Origin: Mycobacterium sp. SVM_VP21
GTDB taxonomy: Bacteria; Actinomycetota; Actinomycetes; Mycobacteriales; Mycobacteriaceae
Assembly: GCA_024758765.1 (NCBI GenBank)
Contig: CP101406.1
Location: 2,666,001 to 2,730,000 of the forward strand
DNA length: 64,000 nt
Reading direction: 5' to 3'
Position numbers and translations under genes: made by a program. Numbering within the stretch: the stretch's first letter is position 1; the number at the start of each line of letters is the position of its first letter. Below are positions 10,229 through 20,247 of this stretch, one piece after another. A model generated the notes under the pieces. The model was not told the origin of the DNA, did no database searches, and was given only the letters and a program-made list of their open reading frames with translations.

Positions 10229-11179
10229 ATGCAGTTCGCACTCGCGGCCGGGTCGACCGACTCTGGCACCGCCTCGACCGCCCGGGCCACCGGCCTCATG
10301 GCCGCCGGGATCGCCTTGGCCGGCGCCGGCGTGCTCGCCGTCAGCCCGGTTGCGCCGCTGCCCCCCGTGGTCGGCCACCAGCCCGCGATCGAGCTCACCG
10401 CGACCACCTCGGAGAACCTCGACGCGCTGTCGGCGCTGCTCTCCGGCCCGAGCCCCATCTTCTCTGCCCTCGGTGAGCTGGGCAGCTACTACGGCGGGGT
10501 CGCCAGCAGCAGCCTGGCGGAGTCGTGGGCTGGCATCGAGGGCATGTGGTCGGGTATCGGACCGATCGTGGGCCTTGAGACGAACCTCCCGCTCATCATC
10601 GACTTCCTCAAGGAAGGTGACGTCACCCACGCCTGGAACCTGATCAACTGGGACATGGTCTTCGGCGCGCAATATATCTTCCAGCCGCTGTTCAACTACA
10701 TCCCGCGCGGCGGTACCGAAGAGATCCCCGGCATCTTGGGCATTGGGACCGACATGAGCCAGGTCTGGACCAACGTGCAAGACCTGTTCGACGACTTCAG
10801 CTTCTGGAAGAGCGCCGCCAAGTCCGTGTGGGAGCCCTTCCTCGGCTTCCAGTTCGCCCTGGCGGAGAACTTCAGCAACAACCCGGACCACGCACCCCAG
10901 GACCCGTTCGACGCACTGCTCAACGGCTATGTCGTGTGGGACGAGGACGGCGGTACCCCCCGGGCGCCGTGGCAGGGCCTGCTCACCTCGAACGGCACCT
11001 TCGCGTACCTGTTCGACAAGCTGCCCACCTTGATCGCCACTGCGTTGACCTCGACCATCCCGGTCGCAGACACCGACGTCGACGCTGGTGGGGCCCTCGC
11101 GGACCCGAACCTGGTGGCCACGTCGGACAGCAACCTGCTCGACCTGGGCTGGCTCGACAGCCTGTTCGGCCAGTCGTAA
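10229..11179 (+). CDS. Mycobacterial exported-type protein of unknown function (GjpA-like?)
   Basis: 316 residues behind an excellent ribosome site (AAGGAGAA, seven bases before ATG). A short N-terminus is followed by a hydrophobic Ala/Gly/Val segment (about residues 20-46) and the phrase PAIELTATT. That layout recurs in a mycobacterial family often annotated as outer membrane porin GjpA; the assignment is from memory and weak. The rest is rich in Trp, Phe, Asp and Gly and ends WLDSLFGQS with no further membrane helix. An IdeR-like box 84 bases upstream suggests iron control. The G/C homopolymer stretch follows 17 bases after the stop codon. Confidence 0.6.
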   Translation: MQFALAAGSTDSGTASTARATGLMAAGIALAGAGVLAVSPVAPLPPVVGHQPAIELTATTSENLDALSALLSGPSPIFSALGELGSYYGGVASSSLAESWAGIEGMWSGIGPIVGLETNLPLIIDFLKEGDVTHAWNLINWDMVFGAQYIFQPLFNYIPRGGTEEIPGILGIGTDMSQVWTNVQDLFDDFSFWKSAAKSVWEPFLGFQFALAENFSNNPDHAPQDPFDALLNGYVVWDEDGGTPRAPWQGLLTSNGTFAYLFDKLPTLIATALTSTIPVADTDVDAGGALADPNLVATSDSNLLDLGWLDSLFGQS

Positions 11180-11196
11180 TCGCACCACCCCGTCTC

Positions 11197-11360
<164 letters not shown>

Positions 11361-11373
11361 CGGCTCTAAACGT

Positions 11374-11391
11374 TGCCATTGACTAATGGCA
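11374..11391. promoter_or_regulatory. Inverted repeat upstream of the SDR operon
   Basis: TGCCATT-GACT-AATGGCA, seven-base perfect arms, 23 bases upstream of the SDR ATG. The direct repeat ATTGACT occurs twice (11378-11384 and 11394-11400). It is a candidate operator, possibly for the MerR-type regulator encoded at the end of the same operon. Confidence 0.45.
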
Positions 11392-11402
11392 CCATTGACT
11401 GT

Positions 11403-11413
11403 TGACTCAGTCA
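11403..11413. promoter_or_regulatory. TGACT-C-AGTCA palindrome immediately before the SDR start
   Basis: Perfect 5-1-5 palindrome ending two bases before ATG 11415. No Shine-Dalgarno sequence fits between it and the start, so the first gene may be leaderless with an operator overlapping its transcription start. Confidence 0.4.
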
Positions 11414-11414
11414 C

Positions 11415-12272
11415 ATGATCCTTGGCCGATCGTCCAAACGCAGCCATGGGGCCTCCGCCGTCGTCACCGGCGCCGGAAGCGGTATCGGAGCCGCATTCGC
11501 CATCGAACTCGCCCGCCGCGGCAGCGCCGTGATCTGCAGCGACATCGACGATGACGCCGCCCAGCGCACCGTCGAGGCCATCACCGGCGCGGGCGGTCGC
11601 GCCACCGCCGTGCACTGCGACGTCTCGACGATCGACGACGTCACCGCGCTGGCCGACGCCGCACAGTCCTGGTTCGGCCACGCCCCCACCCTGGTGATCA
11701 ACAACGCCGGCGTCGGCGCCGGCGGGCAGCCGATCGGCGAGATGGCACTGGACGACTGGAACTGGACGCTGGGTATCAACCTGTGGGGCCCCATCCACGG
11801 CTGCCACGTTTTCACCCCGATCCTGCGGGAGGCAGGCCCCGATCAGCCCCGCGGCATCATCAACGTCGCCTCCGCCGCGTCGTTCGGCGCCGCCCCGGAT
11901 ATGGCGGCCTACAACGTGAGCAAGGCCGGCGTGCTGTCGCTGTCGGAGACCTTGGCGGCCGAGTTGTCCGGTACGGGCATCGGTGTCACCGTGCTGTGCC
12001 CGACGTTCGTCAAGACCAACATCGTCGAATCCGGGCGGATCAGCGCCCAGTCCAGTGACGCGGCGAACCTGCTGATGCGCTGGACCGGGCTCTCCGCGCA
12101 ACGCGTTGCCCGCGACTGCCTCGACACCCACGACCGCGGCGGGCTGTACTGCATGCCGCAGCTGGACGCCAAGATCGGTTGGAACATCAAACGTTTCGCG
12201 CCGGAGACCTTCACTCGAGCCATCGGGCTGGCATTCCGTGCCAGCGCGGCATTGCCAGGTAGGTCCGACTAA
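11415..12272 (+). CDS. Short-chain dehydrogenase/reductase
   Basis: 285 residues, classical SDR. The dinucleotide-binding motif VVTGAGSGIGAA is near residue 16, NNAGVG near 96, the catalytic serine is in INVASAASFG and the Tyr-Lys pair in AAYNVSKAG. The adenine-pocket Asp in SDIDDD after strand two favours NAD over NADP. It would oxidise an alcohol or reduce a ketone; the substrate is not evident. First of four co-directional genes (SDR, di-iron protein, Baeyer-Villiger-type monooxygenase, MerR regulator), which suggests stepwise oxidation of a lipid or cyclic ketone. No Shine-Dalgarno sequence is visible; two palindromes lie directly upstream. Confidence 0.85.
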   Translation: MILGRSSKRSHGASAVVTGAGSGIGAAFAIELARRGSAVICSDIDDDAAQRTVEAITGAGGRATAVHCDVSTIDDVTALADAAQSWFGHAPTLVINNAGVGAGGQPIGEMALDDWNWTLGINLWGPIHGCHVFTPILREAGPDQPRGIINVASAASFGAAPDMAAYNVSKAGVLSLSETLAAELSGTGIGVTVLCPTFVKTNIVESGRISAQSSDAANLLMRWTGLSAQRVARDCLDTHDRGGLYCMPQLDAKIGWNIKRFAPETFTRAIGLAFRASAALPGRSD

Positions 12273-12283
12273 AGGAGATCACG

Positions 12284-13204
12284 ATGGCTCTCGACATGGA
12301 CGTCATGCTCACCAAGATCAAGGATCGGCAATGGGCGCTGGCCGATATCGACTGGGACGCACCTGGAGCCGAGCTGATCCGCCCCGAGATGGTGCCCAAG
12401 CTCAAGAAGTTCATGGCCGACCTGTGCTGGATCGAGAACATCGGCGCCCGTGGCTTCGCCGCCATGGCACGCAAGGCGCCCACCGCCACGCTGGCCGAGA
12501 TCTACCGCTATTTCCATGCCGAGGAGCAACGTCACGCCAACGCCGAGCTGGCACTGATGAAGCGCTGGGGCATGCTCGAAGACGGCGAGACCCCCGAGCC
12601 CAATGTCAACATCCGGTTGGCCATGCAATGGCTCGACGACTACTCCGACGACCTGCCGCTGTCGGTGCTGGGCACGGTGATCCCGATGCTGGAAGTCGCA
12701 CTCGACGGCGCCCTGCTCAAGTTCCTGCTCGACGAGGTCGACGACCCGGTCTGTCATCAGGTGTTCGAGAAGATCAACAACGACGAATCCCGGCATATCG
12801 CTGTTGATTTCGAGGTGCTGGAGATGATCGGGCACGCCGACGCCCGCAGGCTGGCGATCGAGTTCGTCGGCACCGTCGCCTCCCCCTCACTGATCGTCGG
12901 AGCGCTGATCTCGATCCCGCTGCTCACCCGGATCCGCAACGAGGTCATCGGCATGGGACTGGACCCCCAGCGGCTGTACTCGGCACTGATGCGCTTCACG
13001 CAGTTCGGCGAACGCGGCGAACACACCCGGCGGGTGCCGGCCTACCAGGCGATCAAGCGCTACTCGGGCTGGATGGCCAATCCGGACAGTCCGTATCACC
13101 TGTTGGCCAACCCGGCGGTGTGGCTGTCCGGCTTCTATCCCAAGCGCCTGCTCAAACCCATCCCGAGCTGGTTCAAAGAACTCACCCACGAACCGGCAGC
13201 CTGA
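12284..13204 (+). CDS. Ferritin-like di-iron protein, probable oxygenase or desaturase-type
   Basis: 306 residues. Two Glu-Xaa-Xaa-His motifs, EQRH (E81, H84) and ESRH (E168, H171), plus candidate bridging glutamates E51 and E137 fit a four-helix di-iron carboxylate site as in ferritin-like oxygenases and AurF-type N-oxygenases. A hydrophobic stretch near residues 200-215 could bind substrate or membrane. A strong ribosome site (AAAGGAGA) precedes the ATG. It lies 11 bases after the SDR stop and one base before the monooxygenase start, so it is in the same operon. Reaction and substrate are unknown; di-iron binding is inferred from the motifs only. Confidence 0.7.
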   Translation: MALDMDVMLTKIKDRQWALADIDWDAPGAELIRPEMVPKLKKFMADLCWIENIGARGFAAMARKAPTATLAEIYRYFHAEEQRHANAELALMKRWGMLEDGETPEPNVNIRLAMQWLDDYSDDLPLSVLGTVIPMLEVALDGALLKFLLDEVDDPVCHQVFEKINNDESRHIAVDFEVLEMIGHADARRLAIEFVGTVASPSLIVGALISIPLLTRIRNEVIGMGLDPQRLYSALMRFTQFGERGEHTRRVPAYQAIKRYSGWMANPDSPYHLLANPAVWLSGFYPKRLLKPIPSWFKELTHEPAA

Positions 13205-13205
13205 C

Positions 13206-14693
13206 GTGGCACGCGCACCCATCTACCAGACATTGATCGTGGGCGCCGGGTTCTCGGGAGTCGGCGCGGCGATCAAGCTGGCCGAGGCAGGCCTTGCCGG
13301 CAACGACGAGATCATCATCTTGGAGCGCAGCGACCGGGTCGGTGGCACCTGGCGCGACACCCGCTATCCCGGTGCGGCGTGCGACATTCCGTCGCTGCTG
13401 TACTCCTTCTCCTTCGTCGCCAATCCCGGCTGGTCGCGGGCCTACCCCTCGGCCGGCGAGATCTGCGCGCACATCGAGGACATGGTCGACCGGTTCGACC
13501 TGCGCCGCCACATTCGGTTCGGCACCGAGGTCACCGGGCTGGTGTTCGACGAGGGCGCCGGGGTATGGAAGATCACCGCGGTGGCGGCCGGGCGCAAGCG
13601 AGCCTCCCAGTTTCGGGCCCGCACCGTGGTGTTGGCATCCGGGCCGCTGCCGGACTCCAGCTTTCCAGCCCTCCGTGGCCTGGAGAGCTACACCGGCCAC
13701 AAGATCCACAGCGCCCACTGGGATCCCGACTACGACTTCACCGGCAAGAGGGTCGCGGTCATCGGCACCGGCGCCAGCGCGGTGCAGATCATCCCAGAAC
13801 TCGTCGAGCGGGCCGAGTTCGTCAAGGTATTTCAGCGCACCCCAGGCTGGGTGATCCCCCGCCTGGACATGACCATGCCAGCCGCAGTGCAGCAACTGTT
13901 CGCCAAAGTCCCAGCCGCCCAACAATTTGCTCGCCAAGCCCTGTTCTGGGGGCACGAGGCCAGCGCCACCGCACTGGTGTGGAACACCCCGCTCAGCGGC
14001 CTGGTGGCCCAACTGGGCAAAGCCCACCTGCGCGCGACAGTCAGGGATCCATGGCTGCGGCGTCAACTCACCCCGGACTTCACCCCCGGCTGCAAGCGCA
14101 TGCTGATCTCCAGCGACTACTACCCGGCGCTGCAGCGCGACAACTGCAAGCTGATCGCCTGGCCGATCGCCACGCTCAGCCCGTCGGGCATCCGCACCAG
14201 CGACGGCGTGGAGCACCAGCTGGACGCCATCGTGTTCGCGACCGGCTATGACGTCCACCTGACCGGCCCGCCGTTTCCGGTCACCGGGCTGGGCGGCCGG
14301 TCCCTAGCCGTGGACTGGCGCGGCGGCGGTCAGGCATTCAAGAGCATTCAGGCCCACGGCTACCCGAACCTGTTCTTCATGACCGGACCGAACTCCGGGC
14401 CGGGCCACAACTCACTGCTGGTCTACGTGGAAGGCCAGATCGACTACGTGGTGCATGCCGTCGGCACGATCCGCAGGGGAAGCCTGCGCTACCTGGACGT
14501 GCGTGACGATGTGCAGCGCCGCCACAACGAGCAGATTCAACGTCGACTGGGCAAGACGACCTGGATGTCGGGCTGTCGCAGCTGGTATCTGACCGAGGAC
14601 GGTTTCAACGCGTCGATGTACCCGGGGTTCGCAACGCAGTATCTTCGGCAGATGCGCAGTTTCCGCCTCGCCGACTACCACGCGGTGGCATGA
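13206..14693 (+). CDS. FAD-dependent Baeyer-Villiger-type monooxygenase
   Basis: 495 residues. The FAD motif GAGFSG is at about residue 13, followed by GGTWRDTRYPGAACD, the Baeyer-Villiger fingerprint (Tyr-Xaa-Gly, three residues, His, three residues, Trp-Asp) in YTGHKIHSAHWD, then the NADPH motif VIGTGASAVQ and the C-terminal FATGYD. Tyr replaces Phe at the first fingerprint position. The family inserts oxygen next to a ketone or oxidises N or S. GTG at 13206 starts one base after the preceding stop. Neighbouring SDR and di-iron genes suggest alcohol-to-ketone-to-ester chemistry; the substrate is unknown. Confidence 0.85.
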   Translation: MARAPIYQTLIVGAGFSGVGAAIKLAEAGLAGNDEIIILERSDRVGGTWRDTRYPGAACDIPSLLYSFSFVANPGWSRAYPSAGEICAHIEDMVDRFDLRRHIRFGTEVTGLVFDEGAGVWKITAVAAGRKRASQFRARTVVLASGPLPDSSFPALRGLESYTGHKIHSAHWDPDYDFTGKRVAVIGTGASAVQIIPELVERAEFVKVFQRTPGWVIPRLDMTMPAAVQQLFAKVPAAQQFARQALFWGHEASATALVWNTPLSGLVAQLGKAHLRATVRDPWLRRQLTPDFTPGCKRMLISSDYYPALQRDNCKLIAWPIATLSPSGIRTSDGVEHQLDAIVFATGYDVHLTGPPFPVTGLGGRSLAVDWRGGGQAFKSIQAHGYPNLFFMTGPNSGPGHNSLLVYVEGQIDYVVHAVGTIRRGSLRYLDVRDDVQRRHNEQIQRRLGKTTWMSGCRSWYLTEDGFNASMYPGFATQYLRQMRSFRLADYHAVA

Positions 14694-15586
14694 CCGCACC
14701 GGATCGTCACGCCAAGCCCGACTCCATCGCAGGGGTGCTGGCGAATCTGCGGCGGGTCCCCCGCCGGGTGCGGCGCGAGTCCCGCGAGGTGATCGAGGCT
14801 GCGGTAACACAGCTCTTCGAAATCGTGGTGCGTCATCCGGGCGGCAACACGGCGTCCCGGGAGTACCGAATCGATGACCTGGCCCGATTGGGCGGCACCA
14901 CCACCCGCAACGTGCGCGTGTACCGGGACCGGGATCTGCTGCCGCCGCCGCGGCGGGTCGGGCGGATCGCGTTGTACAACGACACCCACCTGACCCGACT
15001 GCGCCTGATCACCTCGATGCTCGACCGCGGCTACACCATCGCGCACGTCAAAGAGATGATCGGCGCGTGGGAGCAGGGCAAGGACCTCGGCGACATCCTG
15101 GGACTGGAAAGCGCGATCGCCGGTAGCTGGACCACCGAACGGCCCGAGACCATGCCACGCGCCGAGGCCGAGCGGCGAATCGGCGACCCACCGGCGATGC
15201 GGCGCCTGGTGGCGCTCGGGGTGATCCGCCTCAACGAGGCCGACTCCCTGGCCACCATCACCCGGCCCAAGCTGATCGATGCCTTCAACGAGGTCCGCGG
15301 CTACGGCATCGCCATCGACAAACTGATCGACCTCTACGAGCAGTCATTGCCGCACATCGACGCGATCAGCCAGCTGCTGGTGCGAGCCGGCGCCGACCAC
15401 GTCCTGACCCGAATTCAACCCGGTGCGCCCCTACCGGCCGACACCGAGATCGCCGAGCTGATCGGCATGCTGGTGCGATTCCGCACCCAGGCCGTCGCAT
15501 CCGTGACCGCCACCCTAGCCTCGTCGATCGAATCGACTATCGAGTCGATGGTCAGCGGCCTGCTCACCGAGTCTCTGCTGCACTGA
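14690..15586 (+). CDS. MerR-family transcriptional regulator
   Basis: 298 residues. The MerR-type winged helix is not at the extreme N-terminus but at about residues 58-125 (YRIDDLARLGGTTTRNVRVY, then GRIALYNDTHLTRLRLI). A long C-terminal effector or dimer region has no cysteine cluster, so metal sensing is unlikely and an organic ligand more so. ATG at 14690 overlaps the monooxygenase stop (ATGA), so the regulator is co-translated with the pathway and may control it through the palindromes at 11374-11413. The IS element begins 27 bases downstream. Confidence 0.8.
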   Translation: MTAPDRHAKPDSIAGVLANLRRVPRRVRRESREVIEAAVTQLFEIVVRHPGGNTASREYRIDDLARLGGTTTRNVRVYRDRDLLPPPRRVGRIALYNDTHLTRLRLITSMLDRGYTIAHVKEMIGAWEQGKDLGDILGLESAIAGSWTTERPETMPRAEAERRIGDPPAMRRLVALGVIRLNEADSLATITRPKLIDAFNEVRGYGIAIDKLIDLYEQSLPHIDAISQLLVRAGADHVLTRIQPGAPLPADTEIAELIGMLVRFRTQAVASVTATLASSIESTIESMVSGLLTESLLH

Positions 15587-15610
15587 CCCACGTCGCGCGC
15601 ATCGGCTCCC

Positions 15611-16440
15611 CTAAAGCGTGTCGAATGACTGGCTGCGGTCGAGTCGGCGTAGCGGTAGGGCGATTTGGCTGAGGTAGAGGAAGCCTTCGTGGGCGGTGAG
15701 ACTGGCTTCGTATTGGCGGTCGAGTCGGCGGCAGTGGTTGATCCAGCCGTTGGTGGGTTCGACGACCCAGCGGCGTGGCTGGATCTGGAACCCGCTGGTG
15801 GGTTTCGGCCCGGACACGATGTCGATGCTCACTGCGGCTTTGGTGGCTGCCTCGGCGACGGTGGGGCCGGTATAGCCCTTGTCCAGCCAGACGTGAGCAA
15901 CGGTCGGAGTGGTGTTCTTGGCTTTGCGCAGCCGGGCCGGGAAAGCGGCACAGTCCGGCACGTTGGCCGGAGTCACAGTCGCGGCAATGCGAATGCCTGC
16001 GGTGTCGACGAGGATGTGGCGTTTGATGCCGCCGACCTTTTTGGCGCCGTCGAAGCCGCGTGGTCCGGCCACGGGCGATGCCTTCACCGACGAGGAGTCA
16101 CCCCCGGCTGCTGAGGGCCGGCGCCAGCGGCCGGTGCGGGAACGAACCTCGCCGCGTACCGTGCCCCAGGTGCCGGCACGGCACCAGCGCAGGAAGCGCT
16201 TATGCGCGGACGACCAGGACACGGTGAGGTCGTGGGCAAGGTGCCGCCACGCGTAGCCGGTGCGCAGCCCTTACAGCACAGCGTTGAGATATTCGCACCG
16301 CCGTCGTGGCGGACACGGTCGGCCACCACGGGGATGATCTGATCGGCCACGATGAACCGGGCCACCCGCGCCCATGCGGTATCGGACAAATTGGAGGCGT
16401 ACCGCCGCCGAGGTGGTGTGAGGGCACCTGACCGCTGATC
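15611..16440 (-). pseudogene. IS5-family (IS427-like) DDE transposase, frameshifted and interrupted
   Basis: The largest open segment (15611-16222, extendable to 16273) carries the three acidic residues of the DDE site: Asp in GDSSSVKA, Asp in WLDKGYTG and Glu in VVEPTNGWINHCRRLDRQYE. Upstream, YASNLSDTAWARVARF is in another frame, and CEYLNAVL is followed by an in-frame TAA (complement of 16271-16273) before GLRTGYAWRHLAHDL. The gene therefore has at least one frameshift and one stop and should be inactive. Its TAG stop lies in the left terminal repeat, as is common in this family. A programmed frameshift could explain the frame change but not the stop. Confidence 0.85.
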
Positions 16441-16489
16441 CTGACGGCGATCTGTGACGCCCCACGCCTGGTCGGCGCTGGTTGTCGGT

Positions 16490-17970
16490 GCCCTATGCGA
16501 TGCTGCGGTTAATGGCCCGGCATACGACGTTCAAATTCTGCCTCGACCCCACTGTCGAGCAGGAAGTGATGCTGTCCCGGCATGCCGGCGCGGCCCGGTT
16601 CGCGTTCAACCAGTGCTTACGCCTGGTGAAAGCCGGGCTCACCGAGCGCCGCGTTGATCCGGGCATCGACGTGCCCTGGACGGGTTTCGACCTGATCAAC
16701 ATCTTCAACGCCTGGAAGAAGACCGAAGCGGCCGGGCGGGTGTTCACCGTCGATCCTGCCGGGGTCACCGAGTCGGTGGTGACCGGCCTGGCGTGGCGCA
16801 CACAGGTGTGCCAGCAGGTGTTCGAAGAGGCCGCCGTCGACCTCGGCAAGGGACTGACAGCCTGGTCGGACTCCCGTGCGGGGAAACGCAAGGGCCGCCG
16901 GGCCGGGTTCCCTCGCTTCAAGAAGAAGACCACCGCGGTGCCATCGTTTCGGCTGCGCAACAAACACCCCAAGGGCCGGCCGGCCGCGATCCGTGTTGGC
17001 GACGGCAACCGGGCGCGGTCGCTCACCCTGCCCGGCATCGGCCAGATCGCCGTACACGACGACACCCGCCGGTTACGTCGAATGCTCGCCACCGGACGGG
17101 CCAAGATTCTGTTCGCCACCGTGACCCAGCGCGTGGGCCAGTGGTGGGTGGCGCTCAACGTCGAAGCCGCCGACCTACACCCGGCCCACAGGCACTCGCC
17201 GCTAGACACCGCAGATAGTGATGGTTGGGTCGGAATCGACCGGGGACTATCTGCATTCGTTGTCGCCGCTACCGGCGACGGGGCGCAGGTAGCCCGGATC
17301 GCCGATGCCCCCAAAGCACTCGCCGCCGGCATGGCCCGCCAGCGCCGGTTAGCGAGATCGTTGTCCCGCAAGAAGAAAGGATCACACAACCGCCGCGATG
17401 CCACCGCCAAACTCGCCCGGCAACCACCGCGTCGCCAATGTGCGCCAACATTTCGCACACCAGGTCTCCAACCAGCTCGTCAAGACCCACAACCGGCTCG
17501 TCATCGAGAACCTGCATGTAGCCGGGATGTTGCGCAACCATCGCCTGGCCCGCGCCATCTCCGATGCGGGCTGGGCTGAGTTCGCCCGCCAGCTGCACTA
17601 CAAGCAAGACTGGCGTGGCGGGCGGGTCATCGAGGCCGACCGCTGGTATCCCTCCAGCCAACTCTGCTCGGCCTGCGGTGATCGCCGCACCGACCTGAGC
17701 CTGGCCGAGCGCATGTTCATCTGCCCATGCGGTCACCACCTGGATCGTGACCTCAATGCGGCGGTCAACTTGGCCCGCTGGGGCCAAACCCATCACGACT
17801 CACAACGAACTCCGGACCCCCAAGCAGGAGGCCGGGCCACCAACGCCCGCCGACAGGACGGCTCTGACCAGCACCCCACGAGTGCCGGTGAAACCAGCCT
17901 GAACGACGCGGGAACCACCGTTCACACCGCACCAGCGGCCTGAACCAAGGAACGCCCGAGAAGGGCGGTG
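16490..17970 (+). mobile_element. IS605/IS607-type tnpB-only element inserted in the IS5-like element
   Basis: The boundaries are approximate. Both junctions contain CGGTGCC (16486-16492 and 17966-17972), which occurs once in the uninterrupted relic at 39807-39813. No tnpA is present. A small hairpin CGCCC-GAGAA-GGGCG (17953-17967) sits at the right edge, as expected for the right end of IS200/605-type elements and for the 3' part of the omega RNA. Confidence 0.65.
16512..17943 (+). pseudogene. TnpB-family RNA-guided nuclease, frameshifted
   Basis: The N-terminal part runs to about 17420 and carries the OrfB helix-turn-helix and the first RuvC acid (VGIDRGLSAFVV). The frame then shifts near KLARQ (17400-17425, one extra or two missing bases), and the second frame, continuous to 17943, holds the second RuvC acid (RLVIENLHVAGML), the zinc ribbon (CSACGD then CPCGH) and the third acid (LDRDLNAAVNLARWG). 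All catalytic and zinc residues survive, so the break looks recent. TnpB proteins cut DNA guided by an omega RNA made from the element right end. ATG 16512 (MARHTTFKF) is the usual family start. Confidence 0.85.
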
Positions 17971-18001
17971 CCGAACACCCACCAGAGTTGTTCGACACGC
18001 T

Positions 18002-18315
<314 letters not shown>

Positions 18316-18340
18316 CGCAACCGACAACCGGGCGGCGGAT

Positions 18341-19712
<1,372 letters not shown>

Positions 19713-19752
19713 CCAGTGACGTGCGCCTCGCCCCGCGAACCCGCGCGCAACC

Positions 19753-20247
19753 TCAGCCGGGCAGCAGGGCCAGCAATCTCGCTCGCGCTTTCACGTGCAG
19801 CTGCTCGAACTTGGAATTGCGCTGCCGCTCCATCTCCGCAGCCATCCGATTGCCCAGGTCCTCCAGCTCCGCGTCGGTCAGGTTGACCGGCGCCGGCGGG
19901 GGCACCAGGTCGCGCTCCTCTTCGTCGGCGTGCGCCTCCAGGACGGTCAGGAAGGAATTCCACTCGTCCACATACCTGGGTGAGCTGGTCGGAGTCCGCA
20001 ATGCCACCGCGAGCTGGTCGTAGATCTGCCGGTGCTCGGCGTGTGCAATCGCGATCAGCTTGCTCGCGGCCGCCAGCGCCGGATAGTAGATGTCGTCCTC
20101 GATCTTCATATGGATGGTGAACTCGCGCAGCAATGTATCGAGGGTCTGCTGCCGCTCGGCCGAGCCGACCGGAGCGGCCTTCAACCGACCGCCCAACCCG
20201 CGCAGCACGTTGTGGTGGTCCCGCAAGACGGTGTAGGCGTCACTCAT
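19753..20247 (-). CDS. Hemerythrin-domain protein
   Basis: 164 residues. The HHE pattern of a diiron O2/NO-binding helical bundle is visible: DHHNVLR, then TIHMKIEDDIYYPAL, IAHAEHRQIY, and EAHADEEERDLVP. Start ATG 20247 has AAGGAGATT well placed and overlaps the stop of the upstream Rieske gene (ATGA), so the pair is translationally coupled. Hemerythrin-like proteins in mycobacteria have been linked to peroxide and NO responses; the exact role here is unknown. Confidence 0.85.
   Translation of the reverse strand: MSDAYTVLRDHHNVLRGLGGRLKAAPVGSAERQQTLDTLLREFTIHMKIEDDIYYPALAAASKLIAIAHAEHRQIYDQLAVALRTPTSSPRYVDEWNSFLTVLEAHADEEERDLVPPPAPVNLTDAELEDLGNRMAAEMERQRNSKFEQLHVKARARLLALLPG

Noticed and set aside
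16271-16273. Programmed frameshift as full explanation for the split IS5-like transposase
   Set aside because: Besides the frame change there is an in-frame TAA within the conserved NAVL-GLRTGYAWR block, so the gene is degraded regardless.
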